In this document: positions 16,582 through 25,978 of the stretch, in pieces
Layout: each line of letters begins with the position of its first letter
Position numbering within the stretch: the first letter of the stretch is position 1
Assembly (NCBI RefSeq): GCF_031127815.1
Contig: NZ_JARXHY010000003.1
Coordinates: forward strand, 124,001 to 188,000
DNA from: Pelagicoccus sp. SDUM812003
GTDB taxonomy: Bacteria; Verrucomicrobiota; Verrucomicrobiia; Opitutales; Opitutaceae
Length of the DNA: 64,000 nt
Reading direction: 5' to 3'
The notes under the pieces: model-generated
What the model was told of the DNA's origin: nothing
Databases searched by the model: none
Seen by the model: the letters and a program-made list of their open reading frames with translations, nothing else
Program-made: the position numbers and the translations under genes

Positions 16582-18553
16582 ATTATGGATACGTGAGGCG
16601 ATGAGTCTCCTGTTGGCGCTTTCCTCGATCTGCGTTCACGTGGAGGCTGCCAAGGCTCCGGAGTGGCTTGCTCCATTGCTGAACATCGAGCCGGATGAAG
16701 CCGCTAGGAAAGCGGGAGGTATGGTGCTATGGGACGAGGCGATCTACGACTATAGCGAGGAGGGCGTGGTTGAGGAAGACGTTCGCTGGGCTGTGAAGAT
16801 CCTGGACCGCAAGCATCGGTCTATGGCTCAGGCCACCGTTCTGTACGAGGAGGATCTGTCCCAAATAAGGAATTTTCGCGTCTGGATGGTCGATCCGAAG
16901 GGAGAGGTGTATCAGTACAAAAAGAAGGACGCAGTTGACTCGATGTCTCAGATGTCAGCTTTGCACAGCACGCTACGAGGCAAAACCCTGTCGTTGGAAG
17001 GCGATGTGAGAGAGGGAAGCGTATTCGCTTATGAATACACCACTAAAGTACGCACCATCTTTTCGGAAAGGTTTTGGTACCTGAATAGCCAGGTCCCGGT
17101 GCTTCGATCCGAGATCGCGGTGATACCGCCCAGGAACTGGACCGCCGAAGCGCTGCGTCTGAACGGAGCGAAAGCCGTCGAACGCCGCTCGGGCAAGGCC
17201 TACGTTTGGGAGTCTCGAGACTTGCCTCCTTTTAGGATGGAGGCGGATGGGCCGACGTGGGCGGCTACGCGTCCGTTTCTGGCAGTACGGCTGCTGCCTG
17301 GCGAGCAGGCGTCTCCCTCGCGTTTCAAGACCTTCACCAGCTGGAAGGACGTCGCTCTATGGGATGTCGAGACGAACGATCGTCAGATCGAGCCCGATGC
17401 GGCGATTCGAGCGAAGGTCGAGGAGATCTGCCAAGGGCTCTCGGACGATTGGCAGAAAGTGAAGGCCATCGCGGCGTACGCTCAGTCGGTGAACTACGTT
17501 TCAATCAATGAGGATGTGTATCAGGGCGGGGGATACAAGCCATTTCATGCGAGGGAGGTGTTCGCTCGCCACTATGGCGATTGCAAGGACAAGACCGCTC
17601 TGATGCGCTCGATGCTGCTCAGCATCGGTATGGAATCCTACGCCGTTTCAGCGGATGCCGGAGACGCCCCCTATGTCGATCCTGCATTGCCGTCTCCACG
17701 CCAATTCAACCATTGCATCGTGGCGATTCCGGTGGAGGAGGACTATGCCAGTTCAGCGGTCGTTTCGGACCAATGGTTGGGAAAGGTCATGCTCTTCGAT
17801 CCCACCAGCACGCAGACGCCCTTCGGCCATTTGCCGAGCTCGCTTCGCGACTCCTATGTCCTGATTGGCTCGGATAGAACGGAAGGTCTCACGCCGGTGC
17901 CTCCTCTAGAGCCGCAGGAGAATTCGCTCGTTCGGGAGCTTGAGATCCAATTGATGGATACGGGATTGGCGAAGGCTAGGCTGACCGAAACCTGCCAAGG
18001 GAACCAAGCGTTGAGGGAGCGCCGCTTTCGCGAGCGTCGCAGCGAATCGGAATACGAAGAAATGTTGGCGGAACGGCTTAGCAAGGCGGGCTCCAGCGTC
18101 AAGGTTCAGGAGTTCTCTTTCGAAGACAGCTTCCAGGAGAACCGAACCACCTTATCGGTCGTCTGCGAAATGAACGCCTACGGCCGATCGATGCGTGGCA
18201 AGTTTCTCGTTTTCAAACCCTTCCAAATCGATCAGGTCGCTCCATTGGCTCCTGCCCAAGAACCGCGCTCTCAGCCCTACTTGTTTCGCTCGCAGAGCAG
18301 GCGCGAGCGCTCGGAGATAAGGCTTCCGGAGGGATTCGAGGTGGACGACTTCATGACGCCAGCTCTGGTGGAGACGCCTTTTGCTCGCTATGAGGCAAGC
18401 GTGCATGTGGTGGACGGCAAGCTGGTTTGCCAGCGTTCCATCACTCATCACGGAGTCGCGGTGCCGCCGGAGCGCTATCACGAGGTGGTGGACTACTACG
18501 AAAGGGTTTCGCGCATCGAGCAAACCCCGGTGGTGCTGGCTTTGTCCGAGTGA
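16568..18553 (+). CDS. DUF3857 and transglutaminase-like exported protein (intact active site)
   Basis: This is a 661-residue paralogue of the preceding gene. A signal peptide (IREAMSLLLALSSICVHVEA) leads into a DUF3857 domain (RWAVKILDRKHRSMAQATV, EGDVREGSVFAYEYTT), then a transglutaminase-like core with a complete triad: Cys339 in HYGDCKDKTALM, His382 in QFNHCIVAIP and Asp411 in LFDPTS. A C-terminal beta domain follows. Such enzymes may cleave or cross-link peptides in the periplasm; the substrate is unknown. The start overlaps the upstream gene by 14 bases, so translation is coupled. The gene converges, 27 bases apart, with a small membrane-protein gene. The pairing of one active-looking and one inactive-looking copy suggests a heteromeric unit. 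Confidence 0.82.
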   Translation: MIVFRLWIREAMSLLLALSSICVHVEAAKAPEWLAPLLNIEPDEAARKAGGMVLWDEAIYDYSEEGVVEEDVRWAVKILDRKHRSMAQATVLYEEDLSQIRNFRVWMVDPKGEVYQYKKKDAVDSMSQMSALHSTLRGKTLSLEGDVREGSVFAYEYTTKVRTIFSERFWYLNSQVPVLRSEIAVIPPRNWTAEALRLNGAKAVERRSGKAYVWESRDLPPFRMEADGPTWAATRPFLAVRLLPGEQASPSRFKTFTSWKDVALWDVETNDRQIEPDAAIRAKVEEICQGLSDDWQKVKAIAAYAQSVNYVSINEDVYQGGGYKPFHAREVFARHYGDCKDKTALMRSMLLSIGMESYAVSADAGDAPYVDPALPSPRQFNHCIVAIPVEEDYASSAVVSDQWLGKVMLFDPTSTQTPFGHLPSSLRDSYVLIGSDRTEGLTPVPPLEPQENSLVRELEIQLMDTGLAKARLTETCQGNQALRERRFRERRSESEYEEMLAERLSKAGSSVKVQEFSFEDSFQENRTTLSVVCEMNAYGRSMRGKFLVFKPFQIDQVAPLAPAQEPRSQPYLFRSQSRRERSEIRLPEGFEVDDFMTPALVETPFARYEASVHVVDGKLVCQRSITHHGVAVPPERYHEVVDYYERVSRIEQTPVVLALSE

Positions 18554-18580
18554 AGCGGAGTCGACTCGGGAGTCGCCGCC

Positions 18581-19090
18581 TTAGGGCGTTTGCCTGCGCC
18601 CGGCGAGGCCGATAGCCGGTCGTTTCGATCCTGGGCTTGGGGTCTCGCGATGGAGATCCCGCTTCGTCTGGTCGACCGGCCTGATGCCAATCTCCTTGGG
18701 GCCTTGGTTCTTGTCCATGCCGACCATCAGCTCGCGCTTTTTCTTCTCGGAGAGCCCATGGGAGATCGCGTATCCAAATTGTTGGGAGAAAAAGGACTCC
18801 AGCGGCACCCAGCCGTTTTCCGTTTTGACCTCGTGAGTCCAGGCGCAGATGGTGAGCATCTCGCGCATGGCGTAGCATTTTCGCATGTAGTGCCAGCTCA
18901 ACCACAGGCTGATCACGCCGACCAGCGTGACGAGGCAGGCCGCGATGTAGGCGGAGCGCGCGGAAAGCGTCGCGTCGGAATCGCGCAGGGCCCCGGTGAG
19001 GTTGAAACGGGCGTCGGCAAACATGAAGGTGACGATCAGCGCGTAGGAAAGGACTTGGGCGATTAGAATAGCGTAACGGGTTCGCTTCAT
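18581..19090 (-). CDS. Small two-helix membrane protein
   Basis: This is a 169-residue protein with two transmembrane segments near the N-terminus (AILIAQVLSYALIVTFMF and AACLVTLVGVISLWLSWHY), then a basic cytosolic tail (EKKKRELMVGMDKNQGPKEI and a Pro/Arg-rich end). No family was recognised. The gene stands alone, convergent with the DUF3857 pair. Upstream, the 240-base gap to the helicase gene contains an 8-bp inverted repeat at 19170-19187 (TTCGGGAT and ATCCCGAA, 2 bases apart) of unknown role. Confidence 0.6.
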   Translation of the reverse strand: MKRTRYAILIAQVLSYALIVTFMFADARFNLTGALRDSDATLSARSAYIAACLVTLVGVISLWLSWHYMRKCYAMREMLTICAWTHEVKTENGWVPLESFFSQQFGYAISHGLSEKKKRELMVGMDKNQGPKEIGIRPVDQTKRDLHRETPSPGSKRPAIGLAGRRQTP

Positions 19091-19331
19091 TTAGAGTTGG
19101 ATCTCGGTTTAGGTTGGTTCTGCGACAACAGTTGGTCGCTTGTTCATTCGGACCTAAGATGCGCGGTTTTTCGGGATTGATCCCGAATTAGCGGATACTT
19201 CTCCCTAGCGGGCGGATGGACTAGAGGGAACCCTCTGCTCGCCTGTGGTTTCTACTATGCTAGGTACCATTGGAGGCTGGTAACCTTGGGCGCGTAGAGG
19301 ATGGATACGTTGGCGTTATGCCACGAGGCGT

Positions 19332-21860
19332 TTACCCCTCGGGACCTCCTGAGGACTTCGATTCAAGCCAGTTCTCCAGGTCGGCGTCCGTGTGCAGGTA
19401 GGCGCGGCTTTGGTAGAGCGGGTCGAGCAGGGATCGAGTTTTCGGTTCGGCGAAACGCTGACAGTGCAGGATCGCTTTCACTTTGTGCTCGGGGGCGCGC
19501 ACCAGTCGGCCTAGGGCCTGATTCACTTTTTGGATACCGGGTTCGAGGTAGGCGCGCTCGAAGCCGTTGCGACCCTGGGATTCGTAGTGCTGGCGTTTCG
19601 TTTCCTGCAGGTAGTTCATCTCCGGCAGCGCCGGGCTGACCACGATGGCGCAGCCGGCTTTGCCTCCGAGGGAATCGATGCCTTCGGCGTAGCTGGATCC
19701 GAGGATGAGAAACAGGGCGTCGTTGAAGGCGATCGCCTGCTCGAGGTAGGCATTGCGCTCCGCGAGCGTGCCCGCGGCTCGCGGTTGCAGCTCGGATCTG
19801 ACGAAGGGGTGCTTTACCTGAAGGGCGTCGAGGGCTTGCTTGGCGTAGGCGTAGCTGGGGAAGAAGACCACTACCGGGCTGGCGGCTTGGGCGGCTTTGG
19901 CGATGGTGTCGGCGGTCGTTTCGAGGTGGGAGCCGCGTTGCTTGTAGCGGGTGTCGACCCGCAGATCGATGGCGATGTCGTAGGCGTCGTTGCGCCAGGG
20001 CGCGGGTGGATTGAGGTGGAAGATGGGCTCCGCCTCTTTGGTGTTGGGCGTTTGGAGATCGGTCAGGACACGGTGATCGCTAAGACCGATCTCGGAGAGG
20101 TAGGAGTCGAGAGGGCCGAAGGTGGCGGAGAGGGCGAGCACGCCATCGTATCGAGATAGCTGTGACGCGATGTAGCGGGAGCTGTCGATGCACTCCAGGC
20201 GCGCCGCGCCTGCTGCGGGAGACCAGAGCTGGTGGCGCAGCTCGCCGCGTTGGCGACTGGCCTGGGCTGCGCTGAGCAGAAAGAGCAGATCGTTCGTTTC
20301 CGCCTGAAGATCGTCATACGGCAGGGGCTCGTTGATCAAGGTCTGGGAAATCTGGGAAAGGTGATCGTAGAAGTCGTCGATTTGGAAGGCCGAGGGCTCG
20401 AGGCTGGTGGGCGAGGGGCGGGAGGAGGCGGCCCGACGATCCGCTGGGCAGGGCAGTTCGACGATGATTTGGGAAAGGCTTTTTAGAAGGTTCTGGATAC
20501 GGCGGCTGGCGTGGAGGTGATGAAGATCGTCAGCCGCGGCGTAGACCATTTGCACGTCGAACTGGTAGGTGAAGGAACCTTCCACTCGGGAGGGAAGGTT
20601 GTGGGCTTCATCGATGATGAGAAAGGTGCGGGCCGGATCGAAGTCGTTTTGCTCGTCGAGCAGACGGGCGCTTTGAGGTGAGAAGAGGTAGGCGTAGTCG
20701 CCGATCCAGATGTCGCGAAAGCCGAGGCCGGCCCGCATGATTTCGTAGGGACAGATGCCGGTGGCTCTTCCCTCGGCTCTCACGGTTTCGAGATCCGCTT
20801 CGTCGTAGGAAAGCAAATACAGCCGCTGCAATCCGGAGCGTTTCCACTTTTCGTGCAGGTCGTTGAGGTAGGGGCAGGTGGCGCGCGAACAGCGAAACTC
20901 GGTATTGATGCAGTGCTCCTGCTTGTTGCGGATGTGCCAGAAGCTGGCGCTGGGAGAGGTGCGGGCTTGGAGAGTTGAAAGCTGGGATTGGCTCGAGGGC
21001 TCGAGCAGGGCTTTCAGCCGAGCGACCGCTTCGGTCTGGCCGGTGGTCTTGCTCGTGAGATACAGGACGCGATCGCTTTGGCCGCTGGCCAGTCGGCGGG
21101 TGGCGTATTCCCAGGCGACACCGGTTTTCCCGTAGCCGGTCGGGGCCTGCAGGAGCGCGATCTTTCCGTGTTCGAAGGCGTGGGCCAGGTCGCGCTGAAT
21201 GGTTTCCTGTCCGGGGCGTGGCGATGGATAGGCGCTGCGAACGAGGAGGGAGCGCAGTCGGGCGAGGCGCTCCTGCTGGGACTCGAGGTAGTCGACGAAG
21301 GCGTCGAGCTGATCGACCAGCAACCCATCGTAGGAGGCGTCGAGGGTCAGGCTCTGCGTCAGGCCCGAGCCGATCTCTACGAGCAGGAGCTCGAGGTGGT
21401 ATCGAGGCGTCGTCGGGAGCGGGCTTGGCTGGGACGGATCGCTCGGGGCGGCTTGGTCGCGGATCATCAGCTCGCGATAGGCGAGCAGCTGGATCGGGTA
21501 GTGCGGGTAGCGTTCGAGCAGTTCGTCGCGCTGCAGAGGCAGCGGCTGGGAGAGGGACTTGATCTCCCGCAGATGGGTGAGGGAGTCATCGCCTCGCTGT
21601 TCGCGCTTGAGCTGGTCGATGCGGCCGGACAGGCGGATTTCCCAGCTTCGCCACGAGAGGGCGCCGCTGATGGGAACTTCGTCCTGCATGTCTTCGCCCG
21701 CCTGTGCCGAGTCGGACTGGATTCTCTGGTGCCAGATGGTGCCGACCTGGGCCCTCCAGATCGCCGAAGCTCCGCCGAAGCCCGGTTTGGCGTACGGGGT
21801 GAAGCTCGAGAATTCGCCCACGCTGAGCGTGACGAGACGGTGTTCTGCGTCGATCTGCAT
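19332..21860 (-). CDS. PD-(D/E)XK nuclease fused to Fe-S Rad3/DinG-type helicase
   Basis: This is an 842-residue DNA-repair type protein. The N-terminal 200 residues have RecB/Cas4-like nuclease motifs: GRID (Asp82), LREIKSL (Glu99, Lys101) and YPIQLLAYRELM (Gln124, Tyr128). A superfamily-2 Rad3/XPD helicase follows. Walker A is APTGYGKT (239-246), four cysteines (317, 324, 329, 371-1 in CPYEIM) are placed as in Fe-S cluster helicases, and DEAH lies at 417-420. The C-terminal half has GSSYAEGIDSLGGKAG and the closing QALGRLVRAPEHK motif. It likely unwinds 5'-3' and cuts branched or single-stranded DNA. The start is ATG at 21860; a TTG at 21863 adds one residue. No CRISPR or phage-defence genes lie next to it, so a housekeeping repair role is the simplest reading. 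Confidence 0.88.
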   Translation of the reverse strand: MQIDAEHRLVTLSVGEFSSFTPYAKPGFGGASAIWRAQVGTIWHQRIQSDSAQAGEDMQDEVPISGALSWRSWEIRLSGRIDQLKREQRGDDSLTHLREIKSLSQPLPLQRDELLERYPHYPIQLLAYRELMIRDQAAPSDPSQPSPLPTTPRYHLELLLVEIGSGLTQSLTLDASYDGLLVDQLDAFVDYLESQQERLARLRSLLVRSAYPSPRPGQETIQRDLAHAFEHGKIALLQAPTGYGKTGVAWEYATRRLASGQSDRVLYLTSKTTGQTEAVARLKALLEPSSQSQLSTLQARTSPSASFWHIRNKQEHCINTEFRCSRATCPYLNDLHEKWKRSGLQRLYLLSYDEADLETVRAEGRATGICPYEIMRAGLGFRDIWIGDYAYLFSPQSARLLDEQNDFDPARTFLIIDEAHNLPSRVEGSFTYQFDVQMVYAAADDLHHLHASRRIQNLLKSLSQIIVELPCPADRRAASSRPSPTSLEPSAFQIDDFYDHLSQISQTLINEPLPYDDLQAETNDLLFLLSAAQASRQRGELRHQLWSPAAGAARLECIDSSRYIASQLSRYDGVLALSATFGPLDSYLSEIGLSDHRVLTDLQTPNTKEAEPIFHLNPPAPWRNDAYDIAIDLRVDTRYKQRGSHLETTADTIAKAAQAASPVVVFFPSYAYAKQALDALQVKHPFVRSELQPRAAGTLAERNAYLEQAIAFNDALFLILGSSYAEGIDSLGGKAGCAIVVSPALPEMNYLQETKRQHYESQGRNGFERAYLEPGIQKVNQALGRLVRAPEHKVKAILHCQRFAEPKTRSLLDPLYQSRAYLHTDADLENWLESKSSGGPEG

Positions 21861-22026
21861 CAAAAGGGCAAACCTTGAGCGTGCGCTCGGCGTTTGGAAA
21901 CGAGAAAGTGCGCAGCGATCTCGGCGGTAGGCATCGACGGAGTGGCGGTCGGTAAAGATTTTGTTTTTTTGGCTGCGGCGCGGAAAGTTTTAGCTAGGCT
22001 GCTGTCACGTCGTTAAGTTGCTTACT

Positions 22027-22521
22027 ATGAAAACCCTGACCGTTTGTTTCCTGGCTGCCGCTTCCGTTTGTTTCGCTCGAGCCTCCGACTATTCGGAGAG
22101 CGTGCTGACGGATTTGCAGGGCGTGGGGCTGGAGGTTCGCCAGCTCAATGTTCAATCGGAGGAGTTCGAGCTCGAATATGGCGCCGTGGAGGAGCACGCC
22201 CTACGAAAGCTGGAGGAGTTCGACGTGCGCCTGCTTTCGGCCATCGAGCTGGACGTGATGCCTGGGCAGCCCTACCTGGAGGTGGCGATCGACGTGGCCC
22301 ACGCCCAAGGGCCAAGCCACCTCTTCGTGGTGAAGCTTGAACTGCGCGAGATGGCGAAACTGGATCGGCCCAAGGACCGGATCGTCTCGATGTCCGTGCC
22401 GACTTGGGAGCGAAAGATGATGGGAGTGGCCAATCGGCCGGAAGCGATTCTGGAGGCCTTGGATAGGCTGCTGCGCATCTTTTCGGACGAATACCACCTC
22501 ATGAACCGCCCGGAGGAGTAG
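22027..22521 (+). CDS. Small exported protein of unknown function
   Basis: This is a 164-residue protein with a signal peptide (MKTLTVCFLAAASVCFARA) cleaved before SDYSES. The mature part alternates strands and helices (YLEVAIDVAHAQGPSHLFVV, KLELREMAKLDRP, then a final helix AILEALDRLLRIFSDEYHLM). The ATG at 22027 gives the signal peptide directly; a TTG at 22018 adds three residues. I do not recognise a family. It is divergent from the nuclease-helicase gene and convergent, 17 bases apart, with the dihydrofolate-reductase-like gene. The role is unknown. Confidence 0.65.
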   Translation: MKTLTVCFLAAASVCFARASDYSESVLTDLQGVGLEVRQLNVQSEEFELEYGAVEEHALRKLEEFDVRLLSAIELDVMPGQPYLEVAIDVAHAQGPSHLFVVKLELREMAKLDRPKDRIVSMSVPTWERKMMGVANRPEAILEALDRLLRIFSDEYHLMNRPEE

Positions 22522-22538
22522 GCGCCGACCCAGCCGGG

Positions 22539-23063
22539 CTACTTCCGATATCTCAGCAAAATCGTGTTTTCGCCGAGCGTCTCCATGCTCGCTAGGCGAA
22601 ATCGATTTTCCAACCGGCCGGTCGCAAGCGGCGTCCCGCTGCCGAACACCAGTGGTTCGAGAGTCAGCCAAAGCTCGTCCACCAGACCGCTGTCGAGAAA
22701 CCGGGAATAGGTTTCGCCGCCGCCGAGCAAGGCGCAGCGCTGGCGTCCGCGAGCGGCGAGCTCCGCCAGGATCTCCGCAGGAGAGGCATTGGTGAACTCG
22801 ATGAGGTCGGGCTTGGCCAGGTCGGCGTAGCGCTCGGGTTGGCGCGTCATGATTTTCCGCAGGTAGCGAGTGGATTTGGAGGCGGAGATACGCTCCTGCA
22901 AGGTCTGGAAGGTCGCCCGCCCCATGATCATGGAGTCGAAGTCCTTGAGAGCGGAGGCGAGGAAGGCCCGGTCCTCTGGGCTGCAGAAATCGGTGCCCGA
23001 GTGGTCGTGTTTGGCAATGAAGCCATCGAGAGACTGGGCGGCGATGAGGATGAGGCGGGTCAT
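22539..23063 (-). CDS. Dihydrofolate reductase / RibD C-terminal family protein
   Basis: This is a 174-residue single-domain reductase of the RibD_C/DHFR-like superfamily. The start MTRLILIAAQSLDGFIAKHD matches the first strand and the SxDGxIA motif. DSMIMGRATFQTL is the NADPH-site strand-turn, CALLGGGETYSRFLDSGLVD is the dinucleotide-binding Gly-rich turn, and DELWLTLEPLVFGSGTPL is the late core motif. It likely reduces a small metabolite with NADPH; whether folate, riboflavin precursor or another is unknown. The ATG at 23063 was chosen because the fold begins there; an upstream ATG (23081) would add six residues. Confidence 0.85.
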   Translation of the reverse strand: MTRLILIAAQSLDGFIAKHDHSGTDFCSPEDRAFLASALKDFDSMIMGRATFQTLQERISASKSTRYLRKIMTRQPERYADLAKPDLIEFTNASPAEILAELAARGRQRCALLGGGETYSRFLDSGLVDELWLTLEPLVFGSGTPLATGRLENRFRLASMETLGENTILLRYRK

Positions 23064-23228
23064 GGGAGCATTGGTGAACATTGGACTTATGAGGGGGGCG
23101 GGGCTGACGATACCTAGTTGAGCATTCCTGTGGTTAATACAATTGCCCCATCGGGCAAGCTTGCGCCATGCAGGAAGTGTTCCTCCTACGCTATGCCTGT
23201 TTCCCCTTCGCGTCCAACATCGTCCTCT

Positions 23229-24860
23229 ATGCGTTACTCTCCGAGTAGATTTGTCGTTTTGCTCTGCTTATTCAGTACTGGGTTTTTGGCCTATGCGTTC
23301 TTAACTGCGGGAGACTATGGCTTAAGCTGGGACGAGCCTACTCGTTGGGAGTCGGGTGATCTAAAGCTAGACTACTATGAACGGCTGATTGGTTCGGAGG
23401 ACAAATGGGCTGTCATGCGGTCGGCTCCGAACGATGTTTACCCAGGCTTCTACGACGTACCGCTCGCTTTGGCTCGCAGGAGCTTGGGGGTGGACGAGGT
23501 CCTGCTAAGCCGAATCTGGTGCTCTGTTTTCGCTTATTTCCTGTTGCTTGCGCCAGTGATCATGACGCGGCTTTTGCTTAAGCGCGGAAGTTCGCCGCTC
23601 GAAGGGAGGGGACGACAGGCCCTCGAGGACTTTGCACCGTTTGTGGCGGGGCTTGTTCTGCTCCTGATGCCCGAGTTGAATGGGCATCTGTTCATGAATC
23701 CGAAAGACGTGCCGTTTGCCGCGACCTATGCTTGGGGAGTGGTGGCGTTGCTTAGGGTCTTGCTGGACCTGCCCCGTTTGGCCTGGGGTAAAATCGCTTT
23801 GTTTGGCGTGCTGGCGGGATTTGCCATGGCGACGCGCCCTCCTGGGGTGGCGTTGTTCGGTTTTTTCGCTTTGTTCCTAGGAGCCTGGGTTGTGACGAGG
23901 GAAGTGAGGTCGGGGTTTTCTGGTTTGTGGAAAACGCTGCTCGGATTGGCGTTCAAGGGCGCCGTTGCTCTGGTCATCGCTTGGGCGACGCTGCTTCCGT
24001 TTTGGCCTAGGGCTCAGCGTTCGCTTCTCGCCCCGTTCACTTCGTCTACGGATGGCTTGGCTCGATTGCAGAACGTAGCAGCGGCTCAGCCGGTGTTGTA
24101 TGGTGGTGAGTTTTTCAGCGCAAATGAAACGCCTTGGACCTATTCGCTTTGGATGTTCGCGATCAAGCAGCCGGAGTGGATCCTCTTGCTTCTAGGGGTT
24201 GGAGCATTCGCCGCAGTGTTCTCTTGGCGGAAGGCGTGGACTTATGTTGCGGAAGGGGACCGCTTTGCGTGGGGCGTTCTGCTCGTATTGGGAGCGGCAA
24301 TCGTTCCGTGGGTCTTTGTCATCGTATCGGGAGCTTCGATACACAATGGGTTTCGTCACATGTTCTACGTGTTGCCGTTTGTCGCGGTAGCGGCGGCTCT
24401 TTCGCTGTGTTGGCTGATAAGCCGCAGTTCGTTTGTGGAGCGCTATCGATCGCTTCTTCTTGGCTTTGGTGGAGTGTTGGTCGCTTTTAACCTGTATGGG
24501 CTGGTGTCGCTTTATCCGTATCAGTATATCTACTACAACTCGCTGGTGGGTGGCGTTTCTGGCGCTTATGGCAGCTACGAAACCGACTACTGGTTCTTGG
24601 GCGCCGAGAGGGGATTTGAGATTGTGGAGGAGGATCGTGGAGATCGACAGGTGGCGGTGATGATGCTAGGGCCGCGGCGAGTCGCTCGATACTATCTTCG
24701 CGAGGGCATGGAGTTGGTCTCGGATTTGGCTGATGCGACCTACTATGTCGGACGGCCGATTCCGGATTTGATTCAAGCGGGAAGAGTCGTTGGGTCTGTC
24801 GAGCGGCGGGGGGTTCCCCTGCTCGTGGTGGTGGACCTCTCGGGGATCGGTATCCAGTAG
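23229..24860 (+). CDS. GT-C type integral-membrane glycosyltransferase
   Basis: This is a 543-residue membrane protein with about 11 transmembrane segments, beginning at SRFVVLLCLFSTGFLAYAF. The first large loop starts with the SWDEP motif, the acidic catalytic-type pattern of GT39/ArnT-like transferases, which take sugars from polyprenyl phosphate. Other typical elements are NPKDVPFAATYAWG and GFAMATRPPGVALFGF. The ATG at 23229 is preferred. Longer in-frame starts (23118 TTG, 23193) add a polar stretch without a ribosome site. It lies at the left edge of the polysaccharide gene cluster and could transfer a sugar to a lipid-linked or exported acceptor. The donor could be supplied by the polyprenyl-phosphate GT encoded at 32653-33651 (inference). 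Confidence 0.75.
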   Translation: MRYSPSRFVVLLCLFSTGFLAYAFLTAGDYGLSWDEPTRWESGDLKLDYYERLIGSEDKWAVMRSAPNDVYPGFYDVPLALARRSLGVDEVLLSRIWCSVFAYFLLLAPVIMTRLLLKRGSSPLEGRGRQALEDFAPFVAGLVLLLMPELNGHLFMNPKDVPFAATYAWGVVALLRVLLDLPRLAWGKIALFGVLAGFAMATRPPGVALFGFFALFLGAWVVTREVRSGFSGLWKTLLGLAFKGAVALVIAWATLLPFWPRAQRSLLAPFTSSTDGLARLQNVAAAQPVLYGGEFFSANETPWTYSLWMFAIKQPEWILLLLGVGAFAAVFSWRKAWTYVAEGDRFAWGVLLVLGAAIVPWVFVIVSGASIHNGFRHMFYVLPFVAVAAALSLCWLISRSSFVERYRSLLLGFGGVLVAFNLYGLVSLYPYQYIYYNSLVGGVSGAYGSYETDYWFLGAERGFEIVEEDRGDRQVAVMMLGPRRVARYYLREGMELVSDLADATYYVGRPIPDLIQAGRVVGSVERRGVPLLVVVDLSGIGIQ

Positions 24861-25162
24861 GGATCGAGATTGGAGATTGATGGGCCCGCTTTTTTGCACG
24901 GGTAGCTGCCGTCCTTGGTTTCTCGGAAGATTCGCTAGGGCGCGTTGCGGTTAGCCTCCTTTTTCCGCTGCTACAGTCTCGTTTTGCCGATCAACTTGCT
25001 TGAGGTCGGTATTTGGAAAGTGGCTACATCGATTGGTGTTGATGCGTTCTTCAGGGGATCCGAAAGGAGAGCGATGTCCCGAAGGCGGCAATCCCGGTGC
25101 CCGTCTGTTCGCACGGGTGCTGACGCTATCGAGGGGCTGAGCGGCGATGGGGTTACGTCGAG
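24861..25162. other. Intergenic region between convergent genes
   Basis: About 300 bases lie between the GT-C gene and the leftward sulfotransferase gene. A short open frame (24945-25208, +) runs into the sulfotransferase end but has no ribosome site and no recognisable protein. Near 24882-24900 a CCCG...CGGG pair encloses a T-run (GGGCCCGCTTTTTTGCACGGG), which could be a weak transcription end for the rightward gene. Nothing else was recognised. Confidence 0.35.
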
Positions 25163-25978
25163 CTATTGGTTGAGGGGCTTGTCGGTGGAGATCGAGGTGA
25201 AGCGTTGACGAAGGTGAGCTAGGGTGTCGCGGTAGGCTTGGATAGTGAGGTCGGTTGCTAGGGATTCGCTTGGAGAGGGAGTGGCGTTGGAGGAGACGAT
25301 TTGGCCGGATCTTATATTGTCGGAAAAATCTCCGACGCGACGGACCCCGACGGTTTTGGTTACGTGGTAGGAGCTGGAAAGAGGAGAGGCGAGTTGGAGG
25401 ACTTCGGTGAGTCGAGCTAGAGTGGTATCCGGATTTTGGATGAGCGACTCATAGGACAAGTGGGTCGCGGAATCGGGCGGAACAAGAAGGCTGATGCGTT
25501 TGAGGTCCATCAAGCGGCCGGCGAGGTAGGTGTTGGCGTAGTCGGTTTCCTGTCCTTTGTTTTCGTCGAACGTCTTGCACATAGCGACGATGCTTTTGGT
25601 GGTAGCATGAGGCTCACGCGTTAGGAAGAGAAAGTGAGGGTGGCAGATTCGGAAAGGACGAAGTGAATCCGTAATTTGTTTGTGGAGACACTTGTCCAGA
25701 TAGATATTGATGCTCGGCTTGTAGGATCCGGTCGTGAGGCGGGTTCGACCGATAAGGCGAAGGATGGAAACGGGGGTGCGGTAGTCTATCCAAGCTTCGC
25801 CGAAGCCGATGACTTTAGGGTGGCTGCAAATTAGGTTTGCGAGAAGCGATGAGCCCGACCGGGTGTGGGAGAGGATGATGACAAGGCGCGGTTTTCCGTG
25901 GAGCAGAAAGTAGAAGGCGCCGAGCGACGTCTCGACCACGCCGCGGAGGAAGCTAGCGATGAGCGAAACGATTTTCAT
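25163..25978 (-). CDS. Sulfotransferase family protein
   Basis: This is a 271-residue PAPS-dependent sulfotransferase-like protein. The 5'-phosphosulfate loop is SHTRSGSSLLANLICSHP (from residue 37). The 3'-phosphate motif region is FLFLTREPHATTKSIVAM, and a late segment HLSYESLIQNPDTTLARLTE matches the family pattern 'YE.L..dP...l..l'. An N-terminal hydrophobic stretch (SLGAFYFLLHG) may anchor it to the membrane. The start overlaps the stop of the upstream GT gene by four bases (ATGA), so it is translationally coupled to the polysaccharide genes. It probably adds sulfate to a surface glycan or lipid-linked sugar. The exact acceptor is not visible. Confidence 0.8.
   Translation of the reverse strand: MKIVSLIASFLRGVVETSLGAFYFLLHGKPRLVIILSHTRSGSSLLANLICSHPKVIGFGEAWIDYRTPVSILRLIGRTRLTTGSYKPSINIYLDKCLHKQITDSLRPFRICHPHFLFLTREPHATTKSIVAMCKTFDENKGQETDYANTYLAGRLMDLKRISLLVPPDSATHLSYESLIQNPDTTLARLTEVLQLASPLSSSYHVTKTVGVRRVGDFSDNIRSGQIVSSNATPSPSESLATDLTIQAYRDTLAHLRQRFTSISTDKPLNQ

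Noticed and set aside
24945-25208. Open frame of 87 codons between the GT-C and sulfotransferase genes
   Set aside because: It overlaps the end of the sulfotransferase gene, has no ribosome site, and its composition is not protein-like.
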